Positions 32,489 through 47,344 are shown, numbered from the stretch's first letter. The stretch is DNA of 64,000 bases from Rhabdophis nuchalis (GCA_039707465.1 CM077647.1:47518110-47582109); one strand, 5' to 3'. The notes: generated by a model from the sequence alone, not told the origin. Numbers and translations: made by a program.

Positions 32489-33532
32489 TTTTCTTTTACA
32501 TAGTGTAATCCTTACGGATGTCAATAGAAACAAATGATTGAATGCATGTAATTTATGATATGATATATATGTATCCCCTTCCACCCTATGCCGAAGAAAA
32601 AACCTTATTCTTTGTAATGGAACCCCGTAGGTGACCACCACCTCTGACATGGAAGCCCTAAAATATCTTTCCTATATCCTACATACCTTTTTCCCTGTTA
32701 TAAAATTTGTAAAAACCAATAAAAATTGTTATTTTTTTAAAAAAGAAGCTCTTTAGTTCCTCTTCACTTTCTGCCAGTAGAGTAGTATCATCTGCATATC
32801 TGAGGTTGTTGATATTTCTCCCGGCAATCTTAATTTAAATCTTTGATTCATCTAGCCTGGTCTTTTTCATGATGTGCTCTGCATATAAGTTAAATTGGCA
32901 GGGCGACAGTATACAACCTTGCTGCACTCCTTTCCCAATTTTTAACCAATCAGTGGTTCCGTGTCCTGTTCTCACTGTTGCTTCTTGACCCTCATATAGC
33001 TTTCTCAAGAGACAAATAATATGGTCTGGTACTCCCATCTCTTTAAGAACTTTGCACAATTTGTTGTGATCTACACAATCAAAGGCTTTAGCATAGTCAA
33101 TGAAGCAGAAGTAGATGTTTTTCTAGAACTCTCCAGCTTTCTCCATGATCCAGCGTATGTTGGCAATGTCATATCTAGTTCCTCTGCCTCTTTGAAATCC
33201 TACCTGTACTTCTGGTAGTTCTTGACCCACATACTTCTGGAGTCTAGCCTGTAGGATTTTGAGCATAATGTTATTAGCATGTGAAATGAGTGCAATGGAG
33301 CAGTAGTTTGAACATTCTTTGGCATTGCCTTTCTTTGGGATTAGAATGTAGACTGACCTTTTCCAATCCTGTGGCCAATGTTCAGTTTTCCAAATTTGCT
33401 GGGAAATTGAATGTAGAACTTTTACTGCATCGTATTTTAAGATTTTGAATAGCTCAGCTGGAATACTGTCACCTCCCCTAGCTTTGTTGTTGCTCAGATT
33501 TTCTAAGGCCCATTTGACTTCACATTCTAGAA

Positions 33533-34135
33533 TTGTGATGGCTAGCCTTTTTGTAAAGGCATGCTAAAATTGCGTGTGCACACACTATTGCTTGCACACA
33601 TATGCCCAGACTCACAATGGAGTGCCGTCCCACCCACCTGTGCATGTGTGTGTGACCCCCCACGCATGCACACATCCCCCCATGTGGGAGGCTGGTTTTA
33701 ACCCTCCCCATGCTCCGGAGGCTTTCCTGAAGCCTGGGGAGGGCAAAAACAGCCTTCCCTGGCCCTCCAAAAAATGGAAACAGATCATTTCCAAACTTTT
33801 GGTTTGCCTGTTGGGTCTATTTTTCACCCTGCCCAGGCTCTGGAAGCTTTCCTGAAGCCTGGGGAGGGTAAAAAATGACCCAATGGGCCAACTGGAAGTT
33901 TGAAATCGATCCGTTTCCACCTTCCAGAGGGCCTCTGGGGGGCAAGGGGAGGCCATTTTCATCCTCCCCAGGCTTCAGGAAGTTCTGGAATGGAAATGGC
34001 CTCCCCCGGCCCTCTGGAAGGTCGAACATCAGCTGGCTGGCATACACATGCACACCAGAGCTGAGGGCTGGCATGCCGGCAAATATGGCTCTACATACTA
34101 CCTGTGGCATGCATGCTATAGGTTCACTATCACAG
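33533..34135 (-). mobile_element. hAT MITE (CAGTGATGGCGAACC family), long copy inside BovB
   Basis: The left end is ttgtgatggctagcctttt and the right end ataggttcactatcacag. The flanks TTCTAGAA (33525-33532) and TTCTAGGA (34136-34143) differ by one base. It has internal 'ctccccatgctccggaggct'-type inverted duplications. Confidence 0.85.
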
Positions 34136-35527
34136 TTCTAGGATGTCTGGCTCAAGGTCAGTGACTACCCATTGTGGTTATCAGGACATTAAGCTCGTTC
34201 TTGTATAGTTCTTCTGTGTAATTTTGCTGCCAATTCTTAATCACTTCTACCTGTTAGTGCCCCACCATTTTGGTCATTTATTATGCATATGCATTTGCTT
34301 CTCGCCAATTTTCTTGAAGAGAGCTTTGATCCTTTCTTCTATTTCTTTGCTTAAAAAGGCATTCTTATCTCTTCTAGCTATTCTCTAGAATTCTGCATTC
34401 GATTGGATGTATCTTTCTCCCTTGCCTTTCGCTTCCCTTCTATTTGTCACCTCTACTGTATAGTATATGATTTAGTTCATACCTGAGTGGCCTAGTACTT
34501 TTCCCTACTTTCTTCAATTTAAGTCTAAGTTTTGCAATAAGAAGCTCATGATTTGAGCTAAACTCCCGGTCTTGTTTTTACTGACTGGTTATCTTTTGGC
34601 TTCCTACTTTAACATTCCAATCCCCCATGATAATAAGGACATCATTTTTGGTGTTAATTTTATAAAGTGCTGTAGGGCTTCATAGAACCGGTCAATTCCA
34701 TCCTCTTCAGCACCAGTGGTTGGGACATGGATTTGGACTGCTGTGATGTTGAATGGTTTGCCGTGGATTCAAACTGAGATCATTCTGTCAAATAAATACT
34801 GATACAATACTGATTGTATTCCAGTATTGCTATTCCTACTGTTTTATTGACTATGAAGGCTACTCCCTTTCTTCTGAAGGATTCTTTCCAACAGTAGTAT
34901 ACCTGATAGCCATCTGAATTAAATTCACCCATTCCTGTCCATTTTAGTACACTGATTCCTAAGATGTCAATGTTCAGTCTTATCATCTCTTGTTTGACCA
35001 CGTCCACCTTGCCTTGATTAATGGATCTTACATTCCAGGTTCCTATGGAGTATAGCTCTTTACAGCATTGGACTTTCCTTTCACCACCAGAGCTGAGCAT
35101 CCTTTCGGCTTTGGCCCAGCTGCTTCATTTTCTGGCACTACTTGTACTAGCCCTCTGCTCTTCCCCAGTAGCATATTGGACACCTTCCAACCTGAGGGAC
35201 TCATTTTCCAGTCTCATATCTTTTTGCCTTTTGGTACTGTTCATGGGGTTTTCATGGCAAAGATACTGGAGTGGGTTGCCATTTCCTTCTCCAGTGGATC
35301 ATATTTTGTCAGCTCTCTGCTGTGAACTGTCCATCTTGGGTGGCCCTGCACATCAGAGTTCATAGCTTCATTGAGCTACACAAGCCCCTTTGCCACGACA
35401 AGGCATTAATCCATGAAGGAGGAAATTCTACATAAAAATTCCTAAATGAATCTGAAGGATTGGAACAATTCCTGGAACCAGAGCTCATATGTCTACTTGT
35501 CAAAATCAAGAGCAATTTAATCTTATT

Positions 35528-36989
35528 TTATGAAGTTTCCCCGCCACCTGGAGGAAATTGATTATCTAGACCCGCGCCAGTCCGGCTTTCAACCCGGTCA
35601 CAGCACCGAGACGGCATTGGTCGCGGTGGTGGATGATCTCTGGAGGGCGCGGGATAGAGGTTGTTCCTCTATCCTGGTCCTGTTAGATCTCTCAGCGACT
35701 TTTGATAGCATCTACCATGGTATCCTATTGCGCCGACTGGGGGGGTTGGGGGTGGGAGGCACCATTTTACGGTGGTTCTCCTCCTACCTCTCCGGTCATT
35801 CGCAATTCGTGTTGACAGGAGGGCAGAGGTTGACTTCAAAGCCCCTCACATGTGGGGTCGGTCCTCTTGCCACTCCTGTTCAACACGTATATGAAGCCGC
35901 TGGGTGAGATCATCCGTGGTTTTGGGGTAGAGTACCATCTATACGCTGATGATACTTAGCTGTACATCCCTACCCCAAACCACCCCAACGATGCCGTCGA
36001 GGTGATGTCCCGGTGTTTGGAGGCCGTACGGATCTGGATGGGCAGTAATAAACTCAAACTCAACCCATCCAAGACCGAGTGGCTGTGGTTTCCGGCATCC
36101 TGGTTTAGCCAGGTGATTCCATCGCTGGCCATGGGAGACGAATTATTGGCCCCCGTGGAGAGGGCGCACAATTTAGGAGTCCTCCTGGATTCCCGGCTGT
36201 CCTTGGAGGACCATGTGATGGCCGTGGCCAGGGGGTGTTTTACCAGGTCCGCCTGGTCCGCCAATTGTGCCCCTTACTTGACCAGGACGCCCTTCGCACA
36301 GTCACTCAAGCACTCGTGACTTCCTGTCTGGAGTACTGTAACGCTCTCTACATGGGGCTCCCCTTGAGATGCACTTGAAGGTTACAGTTAGTGCAGAACG
36401 TGACCGCGCAGGTGATCATGGGTGCCTCAAGGCAATCCCATATAACACCTCTCCTGCGCGAGCTGCACTGGCTACCTGTGATCTTTCGGGTGCGTTTCAA
36501 GGTATTGATGACCATCTTTAAGGTGCTCCATGGCACGGGTCCTAGTTACCTGCGAGACCGTCTGCTGCCCCATATGTCCCTACGACTGATTCACTCCCAT
36601 AGAGAGGGTCTTCTCTGGGTGCTGTCGGCTGGGCAATGCTGGTTGGCAACGCCCAGGGGAAGGGCCTTCTCTGTGGTGGACCCAACCCTCTGGAACGACC
36701 TACCTCCCGTACTCCGTGTCATCTCGGACCTCCACCTGTTCCGCCAGCGCTTAAAAACGCATTTTTCCATCTAGTCGGCCTGGCATGAACTACCCGACAC
36801 CGAACTGACTATTAACTGATCAAAGTTTTAATTTGGGGTTTTTAATTATGTTTTAGCACAGGGTTGGGTTTAATATAGTTTTTAAGTTTTAAGTATTTGT
36901 ATTTGTTTTAATTTTCCTGTGCGCCACCCCGGGTCCCTCGGTGGGAGATTGGTGCGGGATATAAATACGATAAATAAATAAATAAATAA

Positions 36990-37048
<59 letters not shown>
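35528..37048 (+). mobile_element. L2 LINE, RT to 3' end, with (AAAT)n tail
   Basis: + strand frames: [97 protein letters not shown] and PTLWNDLPPVLRVISDLHLF. The 3' UTR ends at 'ataaatacgataaataaata' and grows into an (AAAT)n array (about 36968-37048). It is truncated at the 5' side within the RT and frame-broken. Confidence 0.93.
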
Positions 37049-37591
37049 GTAGCTATTTTAGGTTAAAACCCCCTGAAACCAGCAAGCAGCTTATACAGCC
37101 ACACGAAAAGAGAACAAGCTGGGTTATTTACAAAAAGTCCAACAAAAATAATACAGTTTGCCCATGTTGTTATAAGAAATGTTATGTGGGTAGGTGGGTG
37201 ATAAAGGGCTACGAATAAGACGGTTGACAGAAGACTTCGAAAAGTGAGAAAATGCTGTCTGCTGCTTCATTGGTTCTGACACACAAAAGACGTTCCAGGA
37301 ATACCATGAATTGCTTATGCTTTCTACTAGCTCATCTTTGCTTTTTGATTCATTCAGCTTAGTGGCTAAGCCAAGATGTACTTCCAGAATGTTCTGAGTG
37401 CATATTTATCGGGTCAGAGAACAATGGATGGCTACACAGACCAAGTTCCTTAGGAGCATCAGTGCTAGATGAACTATAAACAAAAAGGACCCTGATTGGT
37501 ACTAAGAAAAGTCCTACAGAAATAAACTGATGCCAGTCCAGTCTAGATGACCTTTGTTACTGAGCTTTAAAGAAGTACCGATGGAAAAAAT

Positions 37592-37593
37592 CT

Positions 37594-37624
<31 letters not shown>

Positions 37625-37650
37625 GAAGGAAGGAAGGAATGAATGAAGGA

Positions 37651-37718
<68 letters not shown>
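37592..37718. repeat. (AAAG)n tetranucleotide array
   Basis: (gaaa)n interrupted by aaggaaggaaggaatgaatg. Confidence 0.97.
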
Positions 37719-37719
<1 letters not shown>

Positions 37720-38830
37720 TATAGTTTACAAAGTTCAAGCACCGCATTTTGATTTGAACCTTGTTTTTCTAACCAGGAATGAGCTTATCTTCTCAGAAAG
37801 AAATGTTGATAATAGAAAGGCTCCAGAAATTTGTCAGGCTGCCCCAGAAACAAAGTAATGACTAAGGGAAGCCAAAACAAGGCGCCTGGAAATTTAAACA
37901 GCATTAAAATCCAGTTCACAGGGCAATGGATTGCCAGGCCTTTCCTCTTTTTTATGATTATGTTAGTCCTTTAAAAATCTAGTTCTTTTAAGGGCATAAC
38001 TGGCACTTAGCCTGAAACTGTGTAAAAGGTTCTCCTGACCATTTAGGTTTTTTTAACTGAACACGAAATTAGTCCTTTCAAAATCAAACCTCATTTTAGA
38101 AAATAACTTTATTTTCTGTTCATAGTAATTTTATTAAAGATTACAAATATAACAGTAAAGGCTAACATAAGCTAAAGAATAAAATAATAGAAAAGATACA
38201 TATAGCAAGGAAAAAGAAAAGAAATACGTAGTTACTTCATGGCAAAAAGTATAAGCAATTTTAGTATCATTTTCTCTTGAAAGAAAAGATCACTTCTTCT
38301 TATTCCATTGGTGGACTGGTTTGGCCAAATCGGTAGTGTTATGGTGGCCTGGGTTGCTGGAACTGGCAACAACCCAGGCCTACAATGCCCTCAAACCAGT
38401 TCCCCGGTCTCTTCTGCCATCTCCAGCATGTTTCTGCACATGCACAGAACAGTTTTCAGTCAACTGCGCCTGCACAGCAATGCGCAGCATGCATGCAAAA
38501 TGCCCTCTCAGTGAGCAGGTAGTAAACCAGTTAGGAACCGACCACTGCTTATGTCTCATCTTTTATCTATCAGGGTTGTCAAACTGGCCAGATGCATTAC
38601 GTGCAGGCCATGCCCACCTGGGGAAAAAAGTCATGAAACGTCATGTGACTGCAACATAACATGGTGCATTTGACACCCATGCTATAAACAAATCCAAAAC
38701 GTTTTGTTATTTCAGCCCTGATGTCCACTAAAAAATTTAACCTTGTTCAAATAAGCCTTCCTTTTACTTCTAAATATCCATTAGACCCATCAAATAATGC
38801 TATAAACCTTGATTTCTTTTCATTTATTTA
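37720..38830. other. Intergenic; weak MITE-like remnants
   Basis: No gene. Fragments at about 38308-38560 ('tggtggactggtttggcc', 'aaccagttaggaaccgacca') resemble the 52215-52546 MITE family. 38569-38685 resembles the CAGGGGTGTCAAACTC family. Neither has a target duplication I can confirm. Confidence 0.4.
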
Positions 38831-38919
38831 TTTATCACTATCTGTACCCGGCCACGCGTTGCTGTGGCCCAGTCTGATTAAATGGCCAACCAAACTGTGT
38901 ACACACAACCACTGTATAA

Positions 38920-39412
38920 CCACCAACCTACCTACCTACTGTATTTCTTACTCTCTACCTACCTACCGTATTTCTCCCTCTCTCTATCCCTCGACCGACC
39001 GACCGACCGACCTACCTACCTACCTACCTACCTACCTATCTACCCACCTACCTACCTACCTACTGTATATCTCTTTCTCTCTATCCCTGTACCTACCTAC
39101 TGTATTTTCTCCTTCTCTCTATCCCTCTACCTACCTACCTACCGTATTCCTCCATCTCTACCCCTCTACCTACTTACCTACTGTATTTTTCCCTCTCTAT
39201 CTATCCCTGTACCTACCTACCTACCTACTATATTTCTCCCTCTCTGTCTATCCCTGTATCTACCTACCTACCTACTGTATTTCTTCCTCTCTATCTATCC
39301 CTGTACCTACCTACCTACCTACTGTATTTCTTACTTTCTCACTCTATTTACCTACCTACCTACCTACTATTTTTCTCCCCCCCCTCTCTATCCCTCATTC
39401 TACCTCTCTCTA
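38920..39412. repeat. Helitron-internal minisatellite (CTAC-rich)
   Basis: Eight or so imperfect units of acctacctacctactgtatt plus tctccctctctatctatccc. It is the complement of the arrays at 5660-5871 and 6784-7150. Confidence 0.92.
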
Positions 39413-39414
39413 TC

Positions 39415-40160
39415 CGCCTCGCTGATGCTGCCACTGTGCCTGTGGCTCCTGGTGCTTCTGCCGCCTCCCCACAGTTGGCCTGGCACTCCTCCCTCCCTCG
39501 GGGCAGCGGGGGCAGCCACCTTGTGGCTTCGTGGGGCGCTGTGTTCATTTCTCCTGGGAGTGGGGGCAGGTTTCCGCTTCTGTGCCTCCTCGCTGATGCT
39601 GTCATGGTGCCTGCTGCTCCTGCCGCCGCGGCCTAGCCCTCCGCCTCCTGCCCTCCAACCTCTCTTTGGCGAGAAGAGATTGGTGGGCCGGTGGGGGCTG
39701 GGGCTGCTGCGGCAAGGGCACCAAGAGTGGCGGGCATGGCAGTGGCAACGGCGAGGAGGCATGGAGGTAGAGGCTTTCCCCCCCCGCACCTGGGAGAGGC
39801 CGGACGCAGCATCCTGCAGGGCTGCAGGCTGGCTCCTGCTGTCAGCTTGAGAGGGGAGGGAGGGGGGCCACGTTGGCTGTGGGGGGGGCGGTGGAGGTGC
39901 CAGAAGTGGTGAGGAGGCGCAGAGGCAAGGCTTTCCCCCTCCCACCCCCCGGGAGAGGGTGGACACGGCGTCTCACGGGCCTGCGGGGTGGCTGGGACTG
40001 TTGGCTTGGGGGGAGGAAGGGGGGCCGGGTTGGCAGTGGGGGGGCGGTGGAGGCACCAGGAGCAGCGAGGAGGCGTGGAGGTGAGGCTTCCCCCCCCCGA
40101 GATGCTGGGTGCGGTGTCCCACGAGGTTACTGGGTGGCTTTGCCCGTTGGCCTGGCCCAG
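39415..40160. repeat. GC-rich tandem repeat inside the Helitron
   Basis: Units of about 130-150 bp recur at about 39735, 39888 and 40040 ('ggtggaggcaccaggagcag', 'cgaggaggcgtggaggtgag', 'gggggccgggttggcagtgg'). Shorter related units in the opposite orientation lie at 39415-39640. Frames of more than 100 codons here are by-products of GC richness. Confidence 0.75.
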
Positions 40161-40577
40161 GGAGGCACATGCATGCAGGCTGCCATTGGCCTCAGAGAGG
40201 GAGGTGCATGCACTGGACGGTATGTTGCCAGGTGCAATGTGCCATTTCAAGGCCCCTAACGATCTCCTATATGCCGCCAGGGACGCAGGCTGTTGGGCTC
40301 TGACAGGGAGGCGCATGTCAGTCGCATGTGCAGGGAGCTTTTTCATGACGTATCAGATGGGTGGGAGGAGCTACAGGAAGGTAAAAACATAATCAGTGGG
40401 TACATTTTACATGTGTGTACCTTGCACATGATACAAGTGTGCTAGGCACAAAATGAGTACGTATTCTATTATCGGAAGTCCTTGGCAACATTGTGTCAAA
40501 GTTTGAGGTAGATCGGTCCAGTAGTTTTTGAGATTAGCGGCTTCGTACAAACTATTTTACATTTTTATTTATATAGA

Positions 40578-40979
40578 TTGTAATTTGCTGCTGCATTCTG
40601 AACTAAACCAATGCTTCCAAATGCTCTTCAAGGGCAACCCTATGTAGAGCACATTACAATAATCCAAGCAGAAGGTCAGGAGGGCAAAGGTGACTGTGAA
40701 ATGGGCACATTGGTTCAGGAATGGGTGTAGCTAGCACTCAGCCTAAAGTTGTGCAAAGATTCCCCTAGCCACAATTGTACCTGTTCCTTGAGCAGGAGTC
40801 ATGAATCTAGGAGGACCCCCAGATTATGCACGGGATCAGTTTGGGTCATTGCAACTCCATTCTTGACCAAGCACGGTAATTCTCCCAGAGCCAAAGACAC
40901 TATCCCCCCAACTCAGACCCACTTTGTATTTCCAGAGTCCAGCTTTATTTGCTCTTTGTTGCTGTCTTCTCAATTCTGT
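40578..40979. other. LINE-like inverted 3' region, decayed
   Basis: 'tgctgcattctgaactaa', 'cctatgtagagcacattaca', 'gtgactgtgaaatgggcaca' and 'gtcatgaatctaggaggacc' resemble a diverged inverted L2 RT region (compare 23215-23450). Too decayed for boundaries. Confidence 0.5.
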
Positions 40980-41604
40980 CCTTGTATTTAGTGGTGGGAT
41001 TCAGCAATTTTGCACTGGTTCGCCTGAACTGGTAGCTAACTTTTTGTGCAGTTCTGCGAACCAACTGAATAGTGTGCCTCATCCCTCCCCAGGGGAGCGG
41101 AGACAACAGGGAGCTTTGGGCTTCTCCTTCTCCAGCACCTGGAAAACTGCAGTTCTCTCCCCATCACTCCGGCTTGGATTTCACTGCAAGGAGGGCAACG
41201 GAGAGCAATGCAATGCCTTCTCACCCATCCTACATGCCGATCTCCAAGTCTCTTTGGGAAAATTTTTGGACCACCTGCTGAACTCAGCTAAACTTCAGTG
41301 GGGACTTTCTTTCCCTTGTGACACTGTGACACACAATGGCATGAGCTGCAGCTGGGGGAGGAAAGTGGCTGAAAGCCACTTGTTCTCTGTCCATTCAGGC
41401 TTCCATGCTCTAGACTCCCAACTGTCCACTGGATTTGTGGAGGCAAAATAAGTTTTGTTTTTTACCTAGGTTTGTCCAGTTTTGGGGGGGAAACGGACAG
41501 GGACTTAAGCAAACTTAGGCTAAAATCCAGCCCTCACTGGTGCCCAGCTTCACCAACAGTGGGCTTGCAAAGGGCAATCATGAGCTACTGCCTCTGTCAA
41601 ACGA

Positions 41605-44740
<3,136 letters not shown>

Positions 44741-44766
44741 AGCCCAGGGATTTAATGATAGTTGAT

Positions 44767-45126
44767 ATTTGAGCTCTCTATGAGGTTCCTGCTTGTTACA
44801 GGCACCATTTTGTGTGAAGTCCAGCTGCTTTTACATTGTGTGTGAGTCAACTGTGCAGCTTTTGTGTTATTTTTGTGCAAAGTGTGACAGTTGGTTTTTG
44901 AGCTCTCTGTGAGGTTCCTGCTTGTTTCATGGACCATTTTCTGTGAAGTCCAGTTGCTTTTACATTGTCTGTGAGTTAATTATGCAGCTTTTGTGTTATT
45001 TTTGTATAAAGTGTAACTAGTTCATTTTTGAGCTCTCTGTGACTCTATGAGGTTCCTGCTTGTTGCAGGGGCCATTTTGTGTAAAGTCCAGTTGTTTTTA
45101 CATTGTGTTTGAGTCAGTTGTGCAGC
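44767..45126. repeat. Tandem repeat, three copies of about 125 bp
   Basis: 'tttgagctctctgtgaggtt', 'cctgcttgttacaggcacca', 'gtgaagtccagctgctttta' and 'gcagcttttgtgttattttt' recur at about 44768, 44895 and 45026. The third copy has a small internal duplication (tgtgactctatgagg) and lacks the last part. Confidence 0.93.
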
Positions 45127-45994
45127 CACCCACCTGGTCATATGACCACCAAGCCACACCCACAGAACCGATAGGGAAAATAGCCTCCTTCTTCTGGAGA
45201 GCTACTATCCATTCGGATCCCCTCCTGCTTCTCCACCCCTCCTCTCACCCCATTAGCCAGCCTGCCAGTGGGAGGTGAGTGGGTGGGCTTTATTATATTC
45301 CAGATATTTCCCACTCGAATGGCATGCCACGTTACCATGGGGTGGGGGGGGGAGTTGTTTGGGGAAGGTGGCAGGGGAATGGGGGTTGGGTACCAGAAGA
45401 ACCTCTTTCAAGCCATTGGTTTTGGTGGGGAAGAGCGTCTCCCCTTAGTTATATAGGCAGAGGCGCACTTCCCATTTCAATAGTCCCTCACAGGAACATT
45501 TTTTTAAAAACCATCGTTTGGGCCAGGCTGCTGGGCTAGCAGCAGAACATCCATGCCCAGGATGGACCCACCATGCCACCCATACAACCATATCTGCCAG
45601 CAGCAGGTGTCTTGTACAAAATGAGAGGCTTTGCCTACCCTGGGCAGTAGAGCCGCATCTCTCATTAGTGCTGAGAGGCTGAGGAGAAGGACTGCGTGCC
45701 TGCCAAAAAGTCTTTGTGACACCCTCACCTGTCTCTAGCCCCTAATTCTTCTTAAGCATTGCCAAATGGGGAACAACACTGGCGGACTTTCTAAGCCTGC
45801 CTAAAGTAGGCGAAGCTTTACCCACAGGATGAAGAAGAGGTATTAATAGGGTTAGATATTAACAGCTTTTGTCTGAAGGAGAGAGGGGGAGAAAAAAGAG
45901 GGAAAGTGGCCAGGTGAGAAGTGCCCCGTCTGCCAGGCACTAAAGCACTACAAAGAGATTGTGTATGAGAGAGAGGGGTGGAGGAGGGAGGGAA

Positions 45995-46060
45995 GGACGG
46001 ACGGACGGACAGGCAGACAGACAGACAGAGATGGAGACGGAGAGAGAGAGAGAGATATGA
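45995..46060. repeat. (GGAC)n/(AGAC)n and (GA)n tract
   Basis: gacggacggacggacaggcagacagacagacagag followed by (GA)n. Confidence 0.95.
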
Positions 46061-46099
46061 TCCAACCTCTGAGAGTTATGTCAGGGCCGATGGTGGTGC

Positions 46100-46101
46100 G
46101 C

Positions 46102-46140
<39 letters not shown>

Positions 46141-46202
46141 CCCTCTCTCTCTCTCTCTCTCCCTATCTATCTCTCTATCTCTCTATCTCTATCTCTATCT
46201 CT
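46100..46202. repeat. (GTCT)n followed by (CT)n and (CTAT)n
   Basis: About ten GTCT units, then ctctctctct and ctatctctctatct. It is roughly the complement of 45995-46060, so the two could pair as a hairpin. Confidence 0.95.
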
Positions 46203-46964
46203 TCGCAGTGGCAGCAATACAGTGATTGGCTAGTGGGGCATTTTCCCTCTTTCCTTCTGCTCCCCCCAGCCAAGACCCCTGGATTCCTCCTCATTCCCGC
46301 TTGGCCCACACAGGCACCATCCATTTGAGTGATGTCGAGTCCAACTTCTGACCTCCAACCACAGTCACATAACCACCCAGCCACGCCTATCCAGACGGTC
46401 ATTATGGCAGAGAATTGGTTGTTAAATTATTTCAATCCCACCACTGCCTTGTATGCATTATTATTGGCAACATATGCTAACTTATAGTTCTTTGTGTTTG
46501 CTGAACTTGCTATGATATTAAATACCAGCCTTGACAAGATTTTAATCCCTTCCAAGTATTTAAGGAATTATTAAAAATGAGCCTGCCTTATTTAATGCAT
46601 CTGTTCAATAAGGGATTTTTGAGAAAGTTTATCAATACTTAATGAGTTTCTGTGTGTATATATATAAATAATAATAAAACAACAGTGCCATCTGCTGGCC
46701 AGAATATCTATGTTATTATTCATAAAGATAAGGAAATCAGGTTGAAATCTTGTCATATAGTTAAATAAGATTATCTTAGCCGTCTTCTCATTTCCAGGCA
46801 AATAAATATTTATTTATACAGAATCATAGTAACCAGGTTTTTTTGAAGTATAAGATTGCACAATTGTAACGTCCTATAAGCAGTTAATGTAATCAAGACA
46901 TATTCATTCTTCTAGCTCCTGTTTAAAAAACTGTGATTCATACTTGGAATGGAAGTTGTGCATG

Positions 46965-47320
46965 GGTAAAGATAAAGGTTCCCCTTGCACATATGTGCTA
47001 GTTGTTCCTAACTCTAGGGGATGGTGCTCATCTCCATTTCAAAGCCAAAGAGCAAGCATTGTCCGAAGACATCTCCATGGTCATGTGGCTGGCATGACTA
47101 AACACCGGAGGTACACGGAACGCTGTTACCTTCCCACAAAAGGTGGTTCCTACTTTTCTACTTGCATTTTTACATACTTTCAAACTGCTAGGTTGGCAGA
47201 AAGTGGGACACGTAATGAGAGCTCACTCTGTTATGCAGCACTAGGGATTCAAATCACCGAACTGCTGTCCTTTCTGATTAATAAGCCCAGCATCTTAGGC
47301 ACGGAACCACCACATCCCTC
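46965..47320 (-). mobile_element. tRNA-derived SINE (decayed)
   Basis: Inverted copy of the 60575-60942 SINE: 'gataaaggttccccttgcac', 'gtgctcatctccatttcaaa', 'gacatctccatggtcatgtg', 'gattcaaatcaccgaactgc'. Confidence 0.87.
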
Positions 47321-47344
47321 TTGGGTAAACCTTAAAAAAAACTG

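Larger units (their letters stand above)
30174..32742 (+). mobile_element. L1-type retrotransposon with ORF1 only (half-LINE), inserted in BovB
   Basis: It is flanked by an 11-bp target duplication AAGAAGCTCTT (30163-30173, 32743-32753). A GC-rich 5' UTR (with an L2 inserted) leads to an ORF1 at 31555-32488. About 250 bp of 3' UTR with AATAAA (near 32719) and an A-rich end follow. There is no ORF2 (EN/RT) between ORF1 and the 3' end. It interrupts the BovB RT just downstream of its catalytic motif. Confidence 0.87.
27195..35435 (-). mobile_element. BovB (RTE-clade) LINE, near full length, split by three insertions
   Basis: On the - strand from high to low coordinates: a 5' region at about 35.4 kb; an endonuclease start (YSIGTWNVRSINQGKVDVVK, LGISVLKWTGMGEF) at 34780-35100; RT (LRKLYEGQEATVRTGHG, KGVQQGCILSPCQFNLYAEH) at 32835-33059; then ITADENCSQEIKRHLLLGR, VFPVAMYGCESWTIRKAE at 29757-30047; and a 3' end with (TTG)n near 27200. 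These are BovB hallmarks. Removing the three insertions leaves about 2.8 kb. Frames are broken, so the element is dead. Confidence 0.93.
38838..40577 (-). mobile_element. Helitron (non-autonomous), inverted second copy
   Basis: On the - strand the left end (40577) is TCTATATAAATAAAAATG preceded by A, and the right end (38838) carries the hairpin 'ggccacagcaacgcgtggcc' and a mutated CTAG. Terminal regions match 4125-7260 closely over about 130 bp at the 5' end and 50 bp at the 3' end. The interior holds a 45-60-bp minisatellite and a CpG-rich block. No Rep/helicase ORF is present. Confidence 0.82.

Noticed and set aside
38721..39425. 234-codon ORF rich in YLPTYLP repeats
   Set aside because: Translation of the CTAC-rich minisatellite inside the Helitron.
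39400..40392. Several long overlapping ORFs (up to 322 codons) in the GC-rich block
   Set aside because: Open in several frames on both strands because of GC richness and tandem repetition. No family resemblance.
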